From Allium sativum (taxonomy: Eukaryota > Streptophyta > Magnoliopsida > Asparagales > Amaryllidaceae): 64,000 nucleotides of DNA. The DNA lies in contig CM060915.1 of assembly GCA_030737875.1 (NCBI GenBank), forward strand, positions 565,238,577 through 565,302,576, given 5' to 3'. Shown here piece after piece: positions 45,285-57,364 of this stretch (position 1 is the stretch's first letter; each line of letters opens with the position of its first letter). The notes under the pieces were generated by a model that was not told the DNA's origin, did not search any database, and was given only the letters and a program-made list of their open reading frames with translations. Made by a program: the position numbers and the translations under genes.

Positions 45285-45602
45285 ATTGGTTAAGCTTGTC
45301 TTAACACTATCCTCTTATCAGATCAATATATATATATTATTGGTTAAGATGGTCTTAACCCTATCCACTTATATATTATTGGCTAAGTTGGTCTTAACCC
45401 TATCCACTTATCAGATCAATATATATTATTGGTTTAGTTTGTCTTAACACTATCCACTTATCAGATTAATATATATATATATATATATATTATTGGTTAA
45501 GTTGGTCTTAACCCTTTCCACTTATATATTATTGGCTAAGCCGGTCTTAACCCTACCTACTTATCAGATTATTGGTTAAGCTGGTCTTAACCCTATCCAC
45601 TT
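45285..45602 (-). repeat. GGTTAAG-N5-CTTAACC hairpin repeats in LTR-D1 (about 7 copies)
   Basis: Degenerate repeats of about 45 bp, each with GGTTAAG, a 5-nt spacer such as CTGGT, then CTTAACC. Consecutive copies are separated by TATCCACTTATCAGAT or (TA)n. LTR-D2 (52372-52812) and LTR-D3 (59589-60038) have about 10 each. Confidence 0.85.
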
Positions 45603-45616
45603 ACCATGTTTTATGT

Positions 45617-45620
<4 letters not shown>

Positions 45621-45662
<42 letters not shown>
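45621..45662 (+). repeat. (TA)n microsatellite in LTR-D1
   Basis: About 20 TA repeats. The equivalent runs in D2 (about 52837, preceded by CA repeats) and D3 (about 60050-60073) are shorter, so this locus is length-variable among copies. Confidence 0.95.
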
Positions 45663-45665
<3 letters not shown>

Positions 45666-45868
45666 TATAACATGTTTTACTTAATTTATGATTAAGTACA
45701 TCTTAGTTCATAGATACATTGGTTATGAGAATAACTCCCTAAGTATCAACCCCGAAGACCGAAATCAACATCAGAATGGTACTCAGAGAATTACTCAACT
45801 CAACCAAACTTCTGTTTGTCATTCATATACGTCTTTGATCAACAATAATGAATTATTAATGCATAGAC

Positions 45869-46193
45869 CTCTCACATTAAGTCGATTGCTTGTGGCCGCT
45901 GGATATGCCAGGCGGTTTCGGGCAGACTTCCACCACAAGCCAGACTCAACCTCGTGTCTAAGCATCTTTTAATTATGGCTACGACCTCTCACATTAGACT
46001 TCCATTTGCAGTTGCTGGATGTGCCGGGCGGGTTCGGGGACAAACGAGTCTAACCTCGTGTCATAGGCATTTATTACGCATTTAATTTATGCCTTTGAAC
46101 TCTCACATTAGACTACCATTTGTGGTTGCTGGATTTGCCGGGCGGGTCCTGGCAATCTAATACCACAAACGAGTTTAACCTTGTGTCTTAGGC
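45869..46193 (-). repeat. Three-monomer hairpin repeat in LTR-D1
   Basis: Three repeats of about 108 bp, each opening with CTCTCACATTA and closing with CTCGTGTCTTAGGC-like sequence, with complementary arms inside each. Monomer 2 in this copy has lost part of its right arm. Counterparts: 53055-53393 and 60278-60613. Confidence 0.8.
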
Positions 46194-47446
46194 ATTTATT
46201 ATTACACATTATTATTCAACCCCAATTTGAATTAATATCCCTATTTCAGATTGTCAATAGCTTCCAATTTTAATCCATGTCCATAATTGTACTTAAATTA
46301 TGTCCATAATTTTCAGGTATATAAATTATACCAATTAATGTCTCAAATTAAATATATGCTTTTAAAGCCATTATATGCCAATTCACAATATTAATATTTA
46401 ATATTTTCCCATTGCCCCCACGTCGTTCGTACGTTTAATATTAAATATGTTAGACCCGCAAATAGTCTAACTCATAAAAAGAAAAGAAACATCACAACTT
46501 GCATAACACATAAAATAAATCTAACTTGCAAATAAGAATAGGCTAGCATGGATCAAAACTTGCATGATTATAATTTATATAATCATAAATTTGCATAATC
46601 AATAACTTGCATAGGCAATAGGCATAATTTGCATAAACTACAAACTGGCATGGATAAAATTTTGTATGATATGATTTGCATAGATCTATACACATAAAGG
46701 TGAACTTGCATATATGAACATGGTTTTCGCATAAACATGCATATGATCTACATACAAACTTGTATTAAACTTGCATATGCAATTTAGACATGTAAACTAA
46801 GACTTACATATGATTCGTATACAAACATACATATAAACTAGCATATGATTCACATCCAAACTTATATATAAACTTATATATATAATTTAAACATGTAAAC
46901 TAAGACTTACATATGATTCGCATACAAACTTACATATAAACTAGCATATGATTCACATCCAAACTTATATATAAACTTGCATATATAATTTAGTTATGTA
47001 AACTAAGATTAATGTATAAACTTGCATATGATTTAGACATGTAAATTAATGTCACAAAATAAATCAAATCTAGCATAAATATTTAGACATATGAACCAAC
47101 ATCATGAATCTATGTACATAAGACAACAACTAGCGTATATTCACAAAATAGACAATATCATATCGGTCAATGATTCAACAGGCATAATCTTATAACCCAA
47201 ATTATAACTCATCATAATTAATTTATTAATTATTTTGTGAAAGAAATTGTACTCACAAAGAACAGATTAGAGAAGAGAATAATTCGTTCATCGTTTGTTC
47301 TACAATCTTGTCTCACAATTCCTTAGCTATAAGAAGAAGATGAACTATTCCTGCAACATAAGGACATCTTTCACTTATTTTAATTAGGATTGAGGCAGCA
47401 TAGCGTTGCAATGGTTTGGTGTGGAGAGAAATTGAGGTTTGGGGTT

Positions 47447-47456
47447 GTTTAAATAG
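47447..47456 (-). promoter_or_regulatory. TATA-like box of LTR-D1
   Basis: CTATTTAAAC on the minus strand, conserved at 54646-54655 and 61869-61878. It places the start of R about 0.4 kb into the LTR, leaving about 3.4 kb of transcribed LTR. Confidence 0.5.
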
Positions 47457-47535
47457 GTTAGGAGCCAAAGAATCTGTCCAGAAAACAAGTCCAGGTGCAA
47501 AATCCCGAATCTGCCTCTGATCTGACCAAATCAGG

Positions 47536-47625
47536 GGAGGTCGACCCCCACGTCGACCTTTTTTAGGGGAGATCGACCTCCAGGTCGACCTATCTTAGTA
47601 TAGGTCGACCTCTAGGTCGACCTGT
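47536..47625 (-). promoter_or_regulatory. GTCGAC palindrome cluster in U3 of LTR-D1
   Basis: Five GTCGAC cores, mostly in the 10-bp palindrome AGGTCGACCT, plus one ATCGAC variant within 90 bp. They lie about 80-170 bp upstream of the TATA-like box. LTR-D2 has a longer version. Confidence 0.75.
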
Positions 47626-47843
47626 CTGGGATATTTTACAATTTAATTTTCTGAATTTCTTTTGAATCTTCCAAAGGCCATAACTCCTTCATACGTAGTC
47701 CGATTTACGAAAACTTGGACTCTATTCCAAGCAGAATTCCAAGACGAATGCAATGGCGTAACCAATTTCCCTTAATTCTTCTCCTAAAAATTAAGTGTTC
47801 TTAAACATGTTAATTTTAATATTTAAAATTACGGGGTGTTACA

Positions 47844-47856
47844 TTCTCCCCTCATC
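47844..47856 (-). other. Polypurine tract, family D unit 1
   Basis: GATGAGGGGAGAA on the minus strand, directly before TGTAACACC. Confidence 0.85.
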
Positions 47857-48469
47857 AAAGGATTTCGCCCCCGAAATCTCCAAGTTAAGGAGAATGTATA
47901 TCCTACCATCCAATCATCCATCTACTCAATCATCAAACACAGGCATCCATTGTCCTTAAAAGATTTCTAATGCTGTATGAACATATGCAAAAAGCGTGTG
48001 TATATGTTCCTTATCTAATGCAAAATAAGGCGGTTCACTGATTCAGTTGACCTCCTTAAGGCAAATCATGATAGTGCCATGCGTCTATTATGTGTGCAAA
48101 AGAGTCCTAATGATACATATTATTTTTACATGCGTGCACAACCAATCATCTTAATGCAGCATCCATATGATAATACAACCAATATACATCCACTAATTTA
48201 AATATGCACACATATTTATATGCAGTATGAAAGTGATTGAGCCGAACTAGTGCCTAATGTGTGTGTAAATGCATCCACGAGTAACCACTAGCAAACACTT
48301 GCATCCACTTGCATCCACCAAACATAACATGTCTTAAACACATGTTTACAACCATAGGATTTTTTCCTAACTAAAGATCGATGATATAATCGCAAAGACA
48401 TACTAAACGTTAGGACAAGCATAAACAAAGCGGTAGAAAAAGGAGAAGTTAAAAACATACACTCAAAAA

Positions 48470-48850
48470 GGAAAGGGTACAGCGTACACATCTTATCTTT
48501 CGTTTCTCAAGTCGCGTCTCCTTGATCATTTCCCCATTGCACCTTGACCAACTTGACCTCTCTGTTGCGTAGCTTTATGACCTCCGACTAAGGATGCATG
48601 CAGGGGCTCGTCTAATCGGGGCATCTCACTCCACTTCCACTTTTCTAAGCCTGCCCGGCTCTACTACTTCCGCGATATCTTGTAAACACTTCCGCAAATG
48701 TGACACGTGAAACACGTCGTTAACACCACTAAGCTCGTTGCCTCTTCTTATGTCCGTCTAACATCTAGGATACATAACCTCAAAAGATCTTCAAGGATTC
48801 TATTCTCCACTTTGTGTCCGTCCATCCATCTGTGGATGATAAGCGATACT
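48470..48850 (-). pseudogene. Integrase C-terminus and chromodomain remnant, D unit 1
   Basis: An AYHPQMDGRTQ integrase phrase follows the RNase H start directly. A jump then leads to DVFHVSHLRKCLQDI, the classic gypsy integrase tail, and to a chromodomain-like VKLVKVQWG...DKMCTLYPFLF. In the chromodomain the Trp of the ATWE motif is TGA (48509-48507), exactly as in unit 2 (55729-55727). Another stop follows RKVEVE. This marks the element as a Tekay-type chromovirus and the lesion as older than the array. Confidence 0.75.
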
Positions 48851-48865
48851 CGTACTTACCGCCTT

Positions 48866-50386
48866 TTACATATCACCTTTTCCTCTTGCATCGATAACTG
48901 CTCCAAGCCCTGTCCCGCAAGCACCGGTATACACTGTGAATGGCTTACTTCCATCTGGCAAAACTAAAACTGGAGCTGTTGTCAAAGCTCTCTTCAAATG
49001 ATGGAAAGCATCGTCACAATCAACCTCCCAAGCAAAAGTCAAGTTCTTCTTTGTTAACCGAGTAAGTGGGGCTGATATCTTCGCGAAGTCCTTAATGAAC
49101 TTCCTATAATAGCCCGCCATCCCTAAAAAACTTCTTACTTCTGTTGCGTTCTTAGGAATCTTCCAATCTTGGATTGCTACCACCTTTGCGGGATCCACAA
49201 CTATCCCCTCCTTATAGATCACGTGTCCTAAGAACCTCACTTCTTTTCTCCAAAAATGGCATTTGGAGAACTTAGCTTTGAGTTGATGAGCTCGTAGGGT
49301 TTCTAAGACTTCCCTAAGATGTAGGGCATGCTTTTCCTCAATTCTAGAGAAAATCAAGATATCATCCACAAAGACTACCACAAACTTGTTTAGAAACTCC
49401 CTAAACACCCTACTCATTAAGTCAATGAAGTATGCGAGTGCATTCGTCAAACCAAAAGGCATGACGAGCCACTCGAAGAAACCGTCAGGAGTTCTAAATG
49501 CAGTCTTACCTTTGCTGTCTTCAGCCAACCTTAGCTGATGAAATCCTGTAGCCAAATCCAACTGCGAGAAAACCGGAGCACCAACCAACTGATCGAATAA
49601 ATCTTCTATCCTCGGCAATGGGTGTCAGTTCTTCTTGGTGAGCTTATTTGGCTCTCTATATTCCACGCACAGTTTAAGTGAACCATCAGCCTTTGTAACA
49701 AAAACAACTAGAGCACCCCATTCTGAAATTCTTCTTCTTATGAACCCCTTATCAAGCAACTCTTTCACTTACTTACTGAGTTCCCTTCTCTCTCTCGGAG
49801 GCATGTGGCGCACTGGTAATGCAACTGGCTTTGCATTATCTACGAGGTATATACAAAAGTCTATCTCGTGCCTCGGGTGTAAACCCCGAACTTCATCGAA
49901 GACGTCACCATATTCACGGACCACACGAAAAAGTTCCAAATCATCGTTGGACGCGTCAAGAGATTCTAGGTAGTTAAGCATCATCGGACCTCTAGGGTCA
50001 CAAGAAATATCAATTGTCTTTCCACAATGAGTCGACAATCTAACTACCCTTCTTTAACAGTCTAGGATGGCACCGTATCTGGCTAGCCAATCCATGCCTA
50101 GAGTCAAGCCGTAGCCCGTTAAGCCAAGAACGAAGGCGTTGCATTCAAACCCAACGCCCAAGATAGACACTCTCAAATACTGACAAATCATCGAAAGATG
50201 AGCCGAACCACCAATAGGATTTGAGAATACTATGGGATCCATAACTAGACTAGTATTTAGGTGCAGTGTTTTAACTAGCAAAGCAGATACAAACGAGGGT
50301 GAAGCGCCATAATTCAAAGAAGGTTCGAACAGGATGATCAAAAAGAAAAACCAAACTTCCAACCAAGATATCTCTACCTCTATCAA
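48866..50386 (-). pseudogene. Protease-RT-RNase H remnant, D unit 1
   Basis: A retropepsin-like part (50386-50054) has NYGASPSF where DSGA is expected, so the catalytic Asp is lost. A stop follows at ILDC. A linker (50038-49769) ends at a CAA-to-TAA stop (49768-49766), and a TGA near 49627 splits the RT. The RT core (49618-48866) retains [11 protein letters not shown] and [12 protein letters not shown], so both catalytic motifs are present. It then keeps only the first RNase H strand ([15 protein letters not shown]), whose catalytic Asp is Tyr in the TD(A/G) motif. Usual length for these domains is about 600 residues beyond this point; the rest is deleted. Confidence 0.85.
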
Positions 50387-50639
50387 GTATGCCAGCCATG
50401 AAGGAACACATCTACCCTCCAGAAGATCCTGTACTTTGTCCTTACCTTTGCCTTTTGCTTCTTTGGAAGATCCTAATAAGATGTACTATTTCTCCGTAAC
50501 GATAACAACTAGTCTTCTTCTTCTTTCTAACGTCTTTATTTAAGTAGTCATGTATTTCACAAGTGTGGCCCTTCCTTTTCTCTTGGCCCCTTGTTATCCT
50601 TACCGCCTTTCTTTGGATCTACTTTCTTATCGTGTGTCC

Positions 50640-50960
50640 TAACCATGTCTCTCCTGCACATTCTCCATTCGTGACCTCCTACCAAAATGAGGCTTCGTCC
50701 TTCATTAACCAAGCAGCTAATTGAACCTTCCTTCCATTGTCTATCTTAAAGGTACCAACAAGTCCTCCACTTCCTTCTAGCTTTGACAAATGTCCCAGTC
50801 CCATGAAGTGGGTTTCCGCCCATCGTACGGAAGTTCTTACATATCTTAGAAAAAGCATCTATACGTGGAGGAAGAAATTCCAAAAGGAAAGAGGAAGAAA
50901 TTTAAAACGAAAAATCGAAGGAAAGATATATGGCTCTTGGGGGTTATTTTTTTCAAAATA
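50640..50960 (-). pseudogene. gag remnant, D unit 1
   Basis: RKVQLAAWLMKDEASFW on the minus strand matches the conserved gag core of plant gypsy elements. The second Trp of the WW motif is TAG (50681-50679), the same as in unit 2. Nearby at about 50510 a CYRYGE phrase resembles a broken zinc knuckle. Most of gag is deleted. Confidence 0.6.
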
Positions 50961-51074
50961 AACTTTTCTCTTAAAAATACTCTCCTTAAAACATATTTTT
51001 GAAACTATTTCTTCATAAAAATGCTTTTGAAAGCGTTTTTTTTCAAAATCTCTTATCTGTTTTGGTAACCTTCA

Positions 51075-51086
51075 GCTCTGATACCA
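51075..51086 (-). other. Primer-binding site, family D unit 1
   Basis: TGGTATCAGAGC on the minus strand, 2 bp from the end of LTR-D2 at 51089. Confidence 0.9.
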
Positions 51087-52371
51087 CGTGTAACACCCCA
51101 CGTCCATTAATGTCACTCACAAAGGGAATGCATTAACTTTCATGGAGTATTATTGGTGTATAGAACGGAATATAACAAGACAGATACATATATTGGTACA
51201 TGAAAATTTTAAAACAACTTTTATTGCAGCGGAGAAATAGTTTGGTTACAACAACATCAAAAACCAACAATAAAACCGAGTACACTTAATATCCATCTTG
51301 ACAAATTGTTTTATGAGTACATAAAGTAAAAAGTACAACCCCAACATAGATAGCCATAAAAGAGATAGGCTGAACTTTACATTCAGAAATCCAAGCACTT
51401 CCAAAAGAGAGAGAAAGAGATCTAAATCAAGCTCCACTAGCACTAGTCCCACCCTGAGAACCTGGGAGGGGGGGAGGAAGAAAAGAGGCGTAAACAAAGG
51501 GGGTCAAACATAAAGTCTGGCGAGTCCAATAACTTTAACAATATAATTATTAAAGTAATTAGGATAAGGCATAAACTGGTAAATAAGGAATGACTGTGAA
51601 ACAAATGGGATTGACAAGGCAAATAAGAGGAATAAGATAGCGTTAATTGCGCCTCCAACACTATAGGATAATTACTATATTGCGCCAATACTAGTCACCC
51701 TAAAAGTTGATCCCGCCCACTGAACAAAATAATAATAATGGTAGTTTCATGTACCCCTAGCTGTCTTCATAGTTGCCGCCTTCTCCTATCTCCACTAGTT
51801 GTACCCACTACCCTCCCCTTTCTAATTACAACATTTACTCATAATATGGTAGGTGTACTACTAGCTGTCTTCATAGGTGCTGCCTGCTCCTATCTCCGCT
51901 AGTCGTACCCACTACCTTCCCTATTCGATCGGCTCCCTAACTCGTAGATACCCATGCTGGTCCCACAGTGGGGTGTATTACTCTCCAAAGTCGAAACACG
52001 ATACCACTAAAGATGCATGGCTTATACCTACACGATGCAACAACTCTTACCTACCAGCCCGGGCCCACGCACGCACATGACTCTGTTGGACTTGCATTTC
52101 CACCGCTAACCCGTTTTGACCTCTTACAATCAAACCCAGTAAGCGTGCCCCGTCCTCGATGTAGATCGAGCTCACTTAGATACTTAATGGGTTATTGGTT
52201 GAAAAGGGTCCCTACACTTGACACAAGCTTTCCACCTATGCTTGGTCCCCACTAGGATTTCCCACCTTAACCCCCTCTTATTCATGTCTTCTTACATGTT
52301 TCAACTTAGTTACGTGTTTACAATTATACCCCACATGTCACCCATGTTACCCACTTATCAAATCAACATGT

Positions 52372-52812
52372 GTTATTGGTTAAGCTGGTCTTAACCCTAT
52401 CCGCTTATCAGATAAATATATATATTATTGGTTAAGCTGGTCTTAACCCTATCCACTTATATACTATTGGTTAAGTTAGTCTTAACCCTATCCACTTATA
52501 TATTATTGGCTAAGTTGGTCTTAACCCTATCCACTTATCAGATCAATATGTATTATTGGTTAAGTTTGTCTTAGCCCAATCCACTTATTAGATTAATATA
52601 TATATATATATATATATAATTGGTTAAGATGGTCTTAACCCCATCCACTTATATATTATTGGTTAAGCTGGTCATAACCCTACCTACTTATCAGATTATT
52701 GTTTAAGATGGTCTTAACCCTATCAACTTATATATTATTGGTTAAGATGGTCTTAACCTTACCTACTTATCAGATTATTGGTTAAGCTGGTCTTAACCCT
52801 ATCCGCTTATCA
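52372..52812 (-). repeat. GGTTAAG-N5-CTTAACC hairpin repeats in LTR-D2 (about 10 copies)
   Basis: The same degenerate repeat as in LTR-D1 with about three more copies, interrupted by a (TA)n run at about 52600-52616. Confidence 0.85.
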
Positions 52813-53054
52813 TGTTTCAGGTATCACACACACACATATATATATATATATCGTGTAACATGTTTTACTTAATTTATGATTAAGTACATCTTAGTTCACA
52901 GATACATTAGTTAAGAGAATAACCCTCTAAGTATCAACCTCGAAGACCGAAATCAACATCATATTGGTACTAACAGAATTACTCAACTCAACCAAACTTC
53001 TATTTGTCAATCATATTCATTTTTGATCAGCATTAATTAATTATTAGTGCACAG

Positions 53055-53393
53055 AACTCTCACATTAAGTCAATTGCTTGTGGCCGCTGGATATGCCGGG
53101 CGATTCCGGGCAGACTTCCACCACAAGCCGGACTTAACCTCGTGTCTAAGCATCTTTTAATTATGCCTATGACCTCTCACATTAGACTGCCGTTTGCGGT
53201 ACCTGGATGTGCCGGGCGGGTCCGGGCAGTCTTATACCACAAACGAGTCTAACCTCGTGTCTTAGGCATTTATTACGCATTTAATTTATGCCTTTGACCT
53301 CTCACATTAGACTACCGTTTGTGGTTGCTGGATTTGCCGGGCGGGTTTGGGCAGTCTTATACCACAAACGATTCTAACCTCGTGTCTTAGGCA
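53055..53393 (-). repeat. Three-monomer hairpin repeat in LTR-D2
   Basis: Monomer 1 arms: TTAAGTC (53065) with GACTTAA (53131), and GCTTGTGG (53076) with CCACAAGC (53121), all perfect. Monomers 2 and 3 use different arm sequences, TTAGACT with a TCTAA-type partner and GTTTGYGG with CCACAAAC. Confidence 0.85.
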
Positions 53394-54734
53394 TTTATTA
53401 TTACACTTTATTGTTCAACCCCAATTTGAATTAATATCCCTAATTCAGATTGTCAATAGCTTCCAATTTTAATCCATGTTCATAATTGTCACTTAAATTA
53501 TGTCCATAACTTTCAGGTATATAAATTATACCAATTAATGTCTCAAATTAATTATATGCTTTTAAAGCCATTATATGCCAATTCACAATATTAATATTTA
53601 ATATTTTCCCATTGCCCCCACGTCGTTCATACGTTTAATATGAAATATGTTAGACCCACAAATAGTCTAACTCATAAAAAGAAAAGAAACATCACAACTT
53701 GCATAACACATAAAATAGATCTAACTTGCAAATAAGAATAGGCTCGCATGGATCAAAAATGGCATGATTATAATTTATATGATCATAAGTTTGCATAATC
53801 AATAACTTGTATAGGCAATATGCATAATTTGCATAAACTACAAACTGGCATGAATCAAATTTTATAAGATATGATTTGCATAGATCTATACACATAAAGG
53901 TGAACTTGCATATATGAACATGGTTTTCGCATAAACTTTCATATGATCTACATACAAACTTGTATTAAACTTGCATACGCAATTAGACATGTAAACTAAG
54001 ACTAACATATGATTCGCATACAAACTTACATATAAACTAGTATATGATTCACATCCAAACTTATATATAAACTTACATATATAATTTAGACATGTAAACT
54101 AAGACTTACATATGATTCGCACACAAACTTACATATAAACTAGAATATGATTCACATCCAAACTTATATATAAACTTGCATATATAATTTAGACATGTAA
54201 ACTAAGATTTACATATTTACTTGCATATGATTTAGACATGCAAATTAATGTCACAAAACAAAACAAATCTAGCATATGTGTTTAGACATATGAACCAACA
54301 TCATGAATCTATGTACATAAGACAACAACTAGCGTATATTCACAAAATAGACAATATCATATCGGTCAATGATTCAACAGGCATAATATTATAACCGAAA
54401 TTATAACTCATCATAATTAATTTATTAATTATTTTGTGAAAGAAATTGTACTCACAAAGAACAGATTAGAGAAGAGAATAATTCGTTCGTCATTTGTTCT
54501 ACAATCTTGTCTCACAATTCCTTGGCTTTAAGAAGAAGATGAACTATTCCAACAACATAAGGATGTCTTTCACTTATTTTAATTAGGATTGAGGCAGTAT
54601 AGAGTTGCAATGGTTTGGTGTGGAGAGAAAGTGAGGTTTGGGGTTGTTTAAATAGGTTAGGAGCCAAAGAATCTGTCCAGAAAACAAGTCCAGGTGCAAA
54701 ATCCCGAATCTGCCTCGGATCTGACCAAATCAGG

Positions 54735-54852
54735 GGAGGTCGACCCCTAGGTCGACCCCCAGGTCGACCTGTTTTAAGGGAGGTCGACCTCTAGATCGAC
54801 CTGCCTAGGGTAGTTCGACCTGCCTTGGTATAGGTCGACCTCTAGGTCGAAC
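54735..54852 (-). promoter_or_regulatory. GTCGAC palindrome cluster in U3 of LTR-D2
   Basis: Five perfect GTCGAC cores and three near variants (ATCGAC, TTCGAC, GTCGAA) in 118 bp, about 80-200 bp upstream of the TATA-like box. Confidence 0.75.
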
Positions 54853-55679
54853 TATCTGGGTTATTTTACTATTTAATTTTCTGAATTTATCTTGAATCTT
54901 TCGAAGGCCATAACTCCTTCATACGAAGTCCAATTTACCAAAATTTGGACTCTATTCCAAGAAGAATTCTGAGACGAACGCAATGGTGTAACCATTATCC
55001 CTTAATTCTTCTCCTAAAAATTAAGTTTTCTTAAATTTGTTAACTTTAATATTTAAAATTACGGGGTGTTACATTTTCCCCTCCTCAAAGGATTTCACCC
55101 CCGAAATCTCCAAGTTAAGGAGAATGCATATCCTACCTTCCAATCATCCATCTACTCAATTATCAAACACAGGCATCCATTATCCTTGAAAGATTTATAA
55201 TGCCATATGAACATATGCAAAAAGTGTGTGTATATGTTCCTTATCTAATGCAAAATTAGACAGTCTACTGATTTAGTTGACCTCCTTAATGCAAATCATG
55301 ATAGTGCCATGCGCCCATTATGTATGCAAAAGAGTCCAAATGATACATATTATTTGTACATGCGTGCACAACCAATCATCTTAATGCAGCATCCATATGA
55401 TAATACAACCAATATACATCCATTAATTTAAATATGTACACATATTTATATGTAGTATGAAAGTGATTGAGCCGATCTAGTGCCTAATGTGTGTGTAAAT
55501 GCATCCACGAGCAACCACTTGCAAAAACTTGCATCCACCAAACATAACATGTCTCAAACACATATTTACAACCATAGGAATTTTTTCCTAACTAAAGATC
55601 AAAGATATAATCGCGAAGACATACTAAACGATAGGACAAGCATAAACAAAGCGGTAGAAAAAGGAGAAGTAAAAAACAT

Positions 55680-55945
55680 ACCCTTAAAAAGGAAGGGTAC
55701 AACGTACGCATCTTGTCTTCCATTTCTCAAGTCGCGTCTCCTTGATTATTTCCCCATTGCACGTTGACCAACTTGACCTCTCTGTTACGTAGCTTTATGA
55801 CCTATGATCCAAGGATGCATATAGGGGCTTGTCTAATCGGGGAATCTCACTCCACTTCCACTTTTCTAAGCCTGCTCGGCTCTACTACTTCCGTGAAATC
55901 TTGTAAACACTTCCGCAAATGTGACACGTGAAACACGTCTTGAAC
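55680..55945 (-). pseudogene. Integrase tail and chromodomain remnant, D unit 2
   Basis: DVFHVSHLRKCLQDF followed by LRNREVKLVNVQWG and DKMRTLYP. It shares the Trp-to-TGA lesion of unit 1 at 55729-55727. It is otherwise collinear, with a few private substitutions. Confidence 0.75.
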
Positions 55946-56020
55946 ACTATTAAGCTCGTTGCCTCTTCTCATGTCCCTCCAAAATCTAGGATACATAACC
56001 TCAAAAGATCTTCAAGGATT

Positions 56021-56263
56021 CTATTCACCCCTTTCTGTCCGTCCATCCGTCTGTGCATGATAAGCGATACTCGTACTTGCCGCCTTTTGCATATCACCTT
56101 TTCCTCTTGCATCGAAAACTGCTCCAAGCCATGTCCCGCAAGCACCGGTATACACTGTGAATGGCTCTCTACCATCTGGCAAAACTAAAACTGGAGCTGT
56201 TGTCAAAGCCCTCTTCAAATGCTGGAAAGCATCGTCACAGTCAACCTCCCAAGCAAAAGTCAA
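56021..56263 (-). pseudogene. RNase H start fused to integrase end, D unit 2
   Basis: [19 protein letters not shown] and [15 protein letters not shown] (start of RNase H) run directly through ARGKGDMQKAA into STSIAYHAQTDGRTER, a C-proximal integrase motif. About 400-500 residues of RNase H, zinc-binding and integrase core are missing between them. The same join is present in unit 1. It is separated from the RT frame by a TAG at 56269-56267. Confidence 0.8.
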
Positions 56264-56269
56264 GTTCTT

Positions 56270-57364
56270 CTACGTTAACCGAGTAAGTGGGGCTGATATC
56301 TTCGCGGACTCCTTAATGAACTTCCTATAATAGCCCGCCAGCCCTAAAAAGCTTTTTACTTCTGTTGCGTTCTTAGGAATCTTCCAATCTTGGATTGCCA
56401 CCACCTTTGCGGGATCCACAGCTATCCCCTCCTTAGAGACCACATGTCCTAAGAACCTCACTTCTTTTGTCCAAAAATGGCATTTGGAGAACTCGGCTTT
56501 GAGTTGATGCGCACGTAGGGTCTCTAAGACTTCCCTAAGATGTAGGGCATGTTTTTCCTTGCTTCTAGAGAAAATCGAGATATCGTCCACAAAGACTACC
56601 ACAAACTTGTTTAGAAACTCCATAAACACCCTACTCATTAAGTCAACGAAGTATGCGGGTGCATTCGTCAAACCCAAAGGCATGACGAGCCACTCGAAGA
56701 AACCGTTAGTAATTCTAAATGCAGTCTCATCTATGTTGTCTTCAGCCACCCTTAGCGGATGAAATACTGTAGTCAAAACCAACTGTAAGAAAACCGAAGC
56801 ACCAACCAACTGATCAAATAAATCGTCTATCCTCAGCAATGGGTGTCTGTTCTTCTTGGTGAGCTTATTCAGCTCTCTATAGTCCACGCACAGTCTAAGT
56901 GAACCATCAGCCTTTGTAGCAGAAACAACTAGAGCACCCCATTCCGAAATGCTTATTCTTATGAACCCCTTCTCAAGCAACTCTTTCACTTGCTTACTGA
57001 GTTCCCTTCTCGCTCTCGGAGCCATATAGCGCACTGGTATTGCAACTGGCTTTGCATTATCTACTAGGTATATATGAAAGTCTATCTTGCGCCTCGGGGG
57101 TAAACCCCGAACTTCATCGAAGACATCACCATATTCAAGGACCACACGAACAAATTCCAAATCATCGTTGCACGCGTCAAGAGATTCTAGGTAGCTAAGC
57201 ATCACCGGACCTCTAGGGTCACAAGAAATATCAAGGGTCTTTCCACAACGAGTCAACAATCTAACTACCCTTCTTTCACAGACTAGGATGGCACCTATCT
57301 GGCTAGCCAATCCATGCCTAGAATCAAGTCGTAGCCCATTAAGCCAAGAACGAAGGTGTTGCAT
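56270..57364 (-). pseudogene. Reverse transcriptase remnant, D unit 2 (364-codon open frame)
   Basis: The longest frame in the window. Residues 1-130 are the protease-RT linker ([16 protein letters not shown] at about 81). RT begins with [20 protein letters not shown] (about 141-160) and [13 protein letters not shown] lies at 258-261 and [10 protein letters not shown] in the thumb-side region. The first catalytic Asp, expected in QLDL, is Val (QLVLTTV, residue 196), so the enzyme is predicted inactive despite the long frame. The frame ends at a TAG replacing a Lys codon. A 1-nt deletion near 57297, compared with unit 1, separates it from the protease part. Confidence 0.85.

Larger units (their letters stand above)
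44001..47843 (-). repeat. LTR-D1 (3843 bp)
   Basis: It runs from ACA at 47843 (minus-strand start TGTAACACCCCG) to 44001 (end GGGGTGTTACA). In transcription order: U3 with a GTCGAC cluster, a TATA box near 47456, AT-rich sequence with repeats of about 100 bp (46735-47060, TTGCATATGATT phrases), three hairpin monomers (45869-46193), GGTTAAG/CTTAACC repeats (45285-45602), a long (TA)n run (45621-45662) and a tail conserved among the three LTRs. Confidence 0.88.
51089..55073 (-). repeat. LTR-D2 (3985 bp)
   Basis: A complete LTR shared by both units of the array, collinear with LTR-D1 and about 140 bp longer. The extra length comes mostly from additional GGTTAAG repeats and a longer GTCGAC cluster. 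TATA-like box at 54646-54655. Confidence 0.9.

Noticed and set aside
45285..45602. Possible telomere-like or centromeric satellite (CTTAACCCTATCC phrases)
   Set aside because: CTTAACCCTA resembles the plant telomere unit CCCTAAA only in part. The repeats are degenerate, about 45 bp long, and confined to D LTRs.
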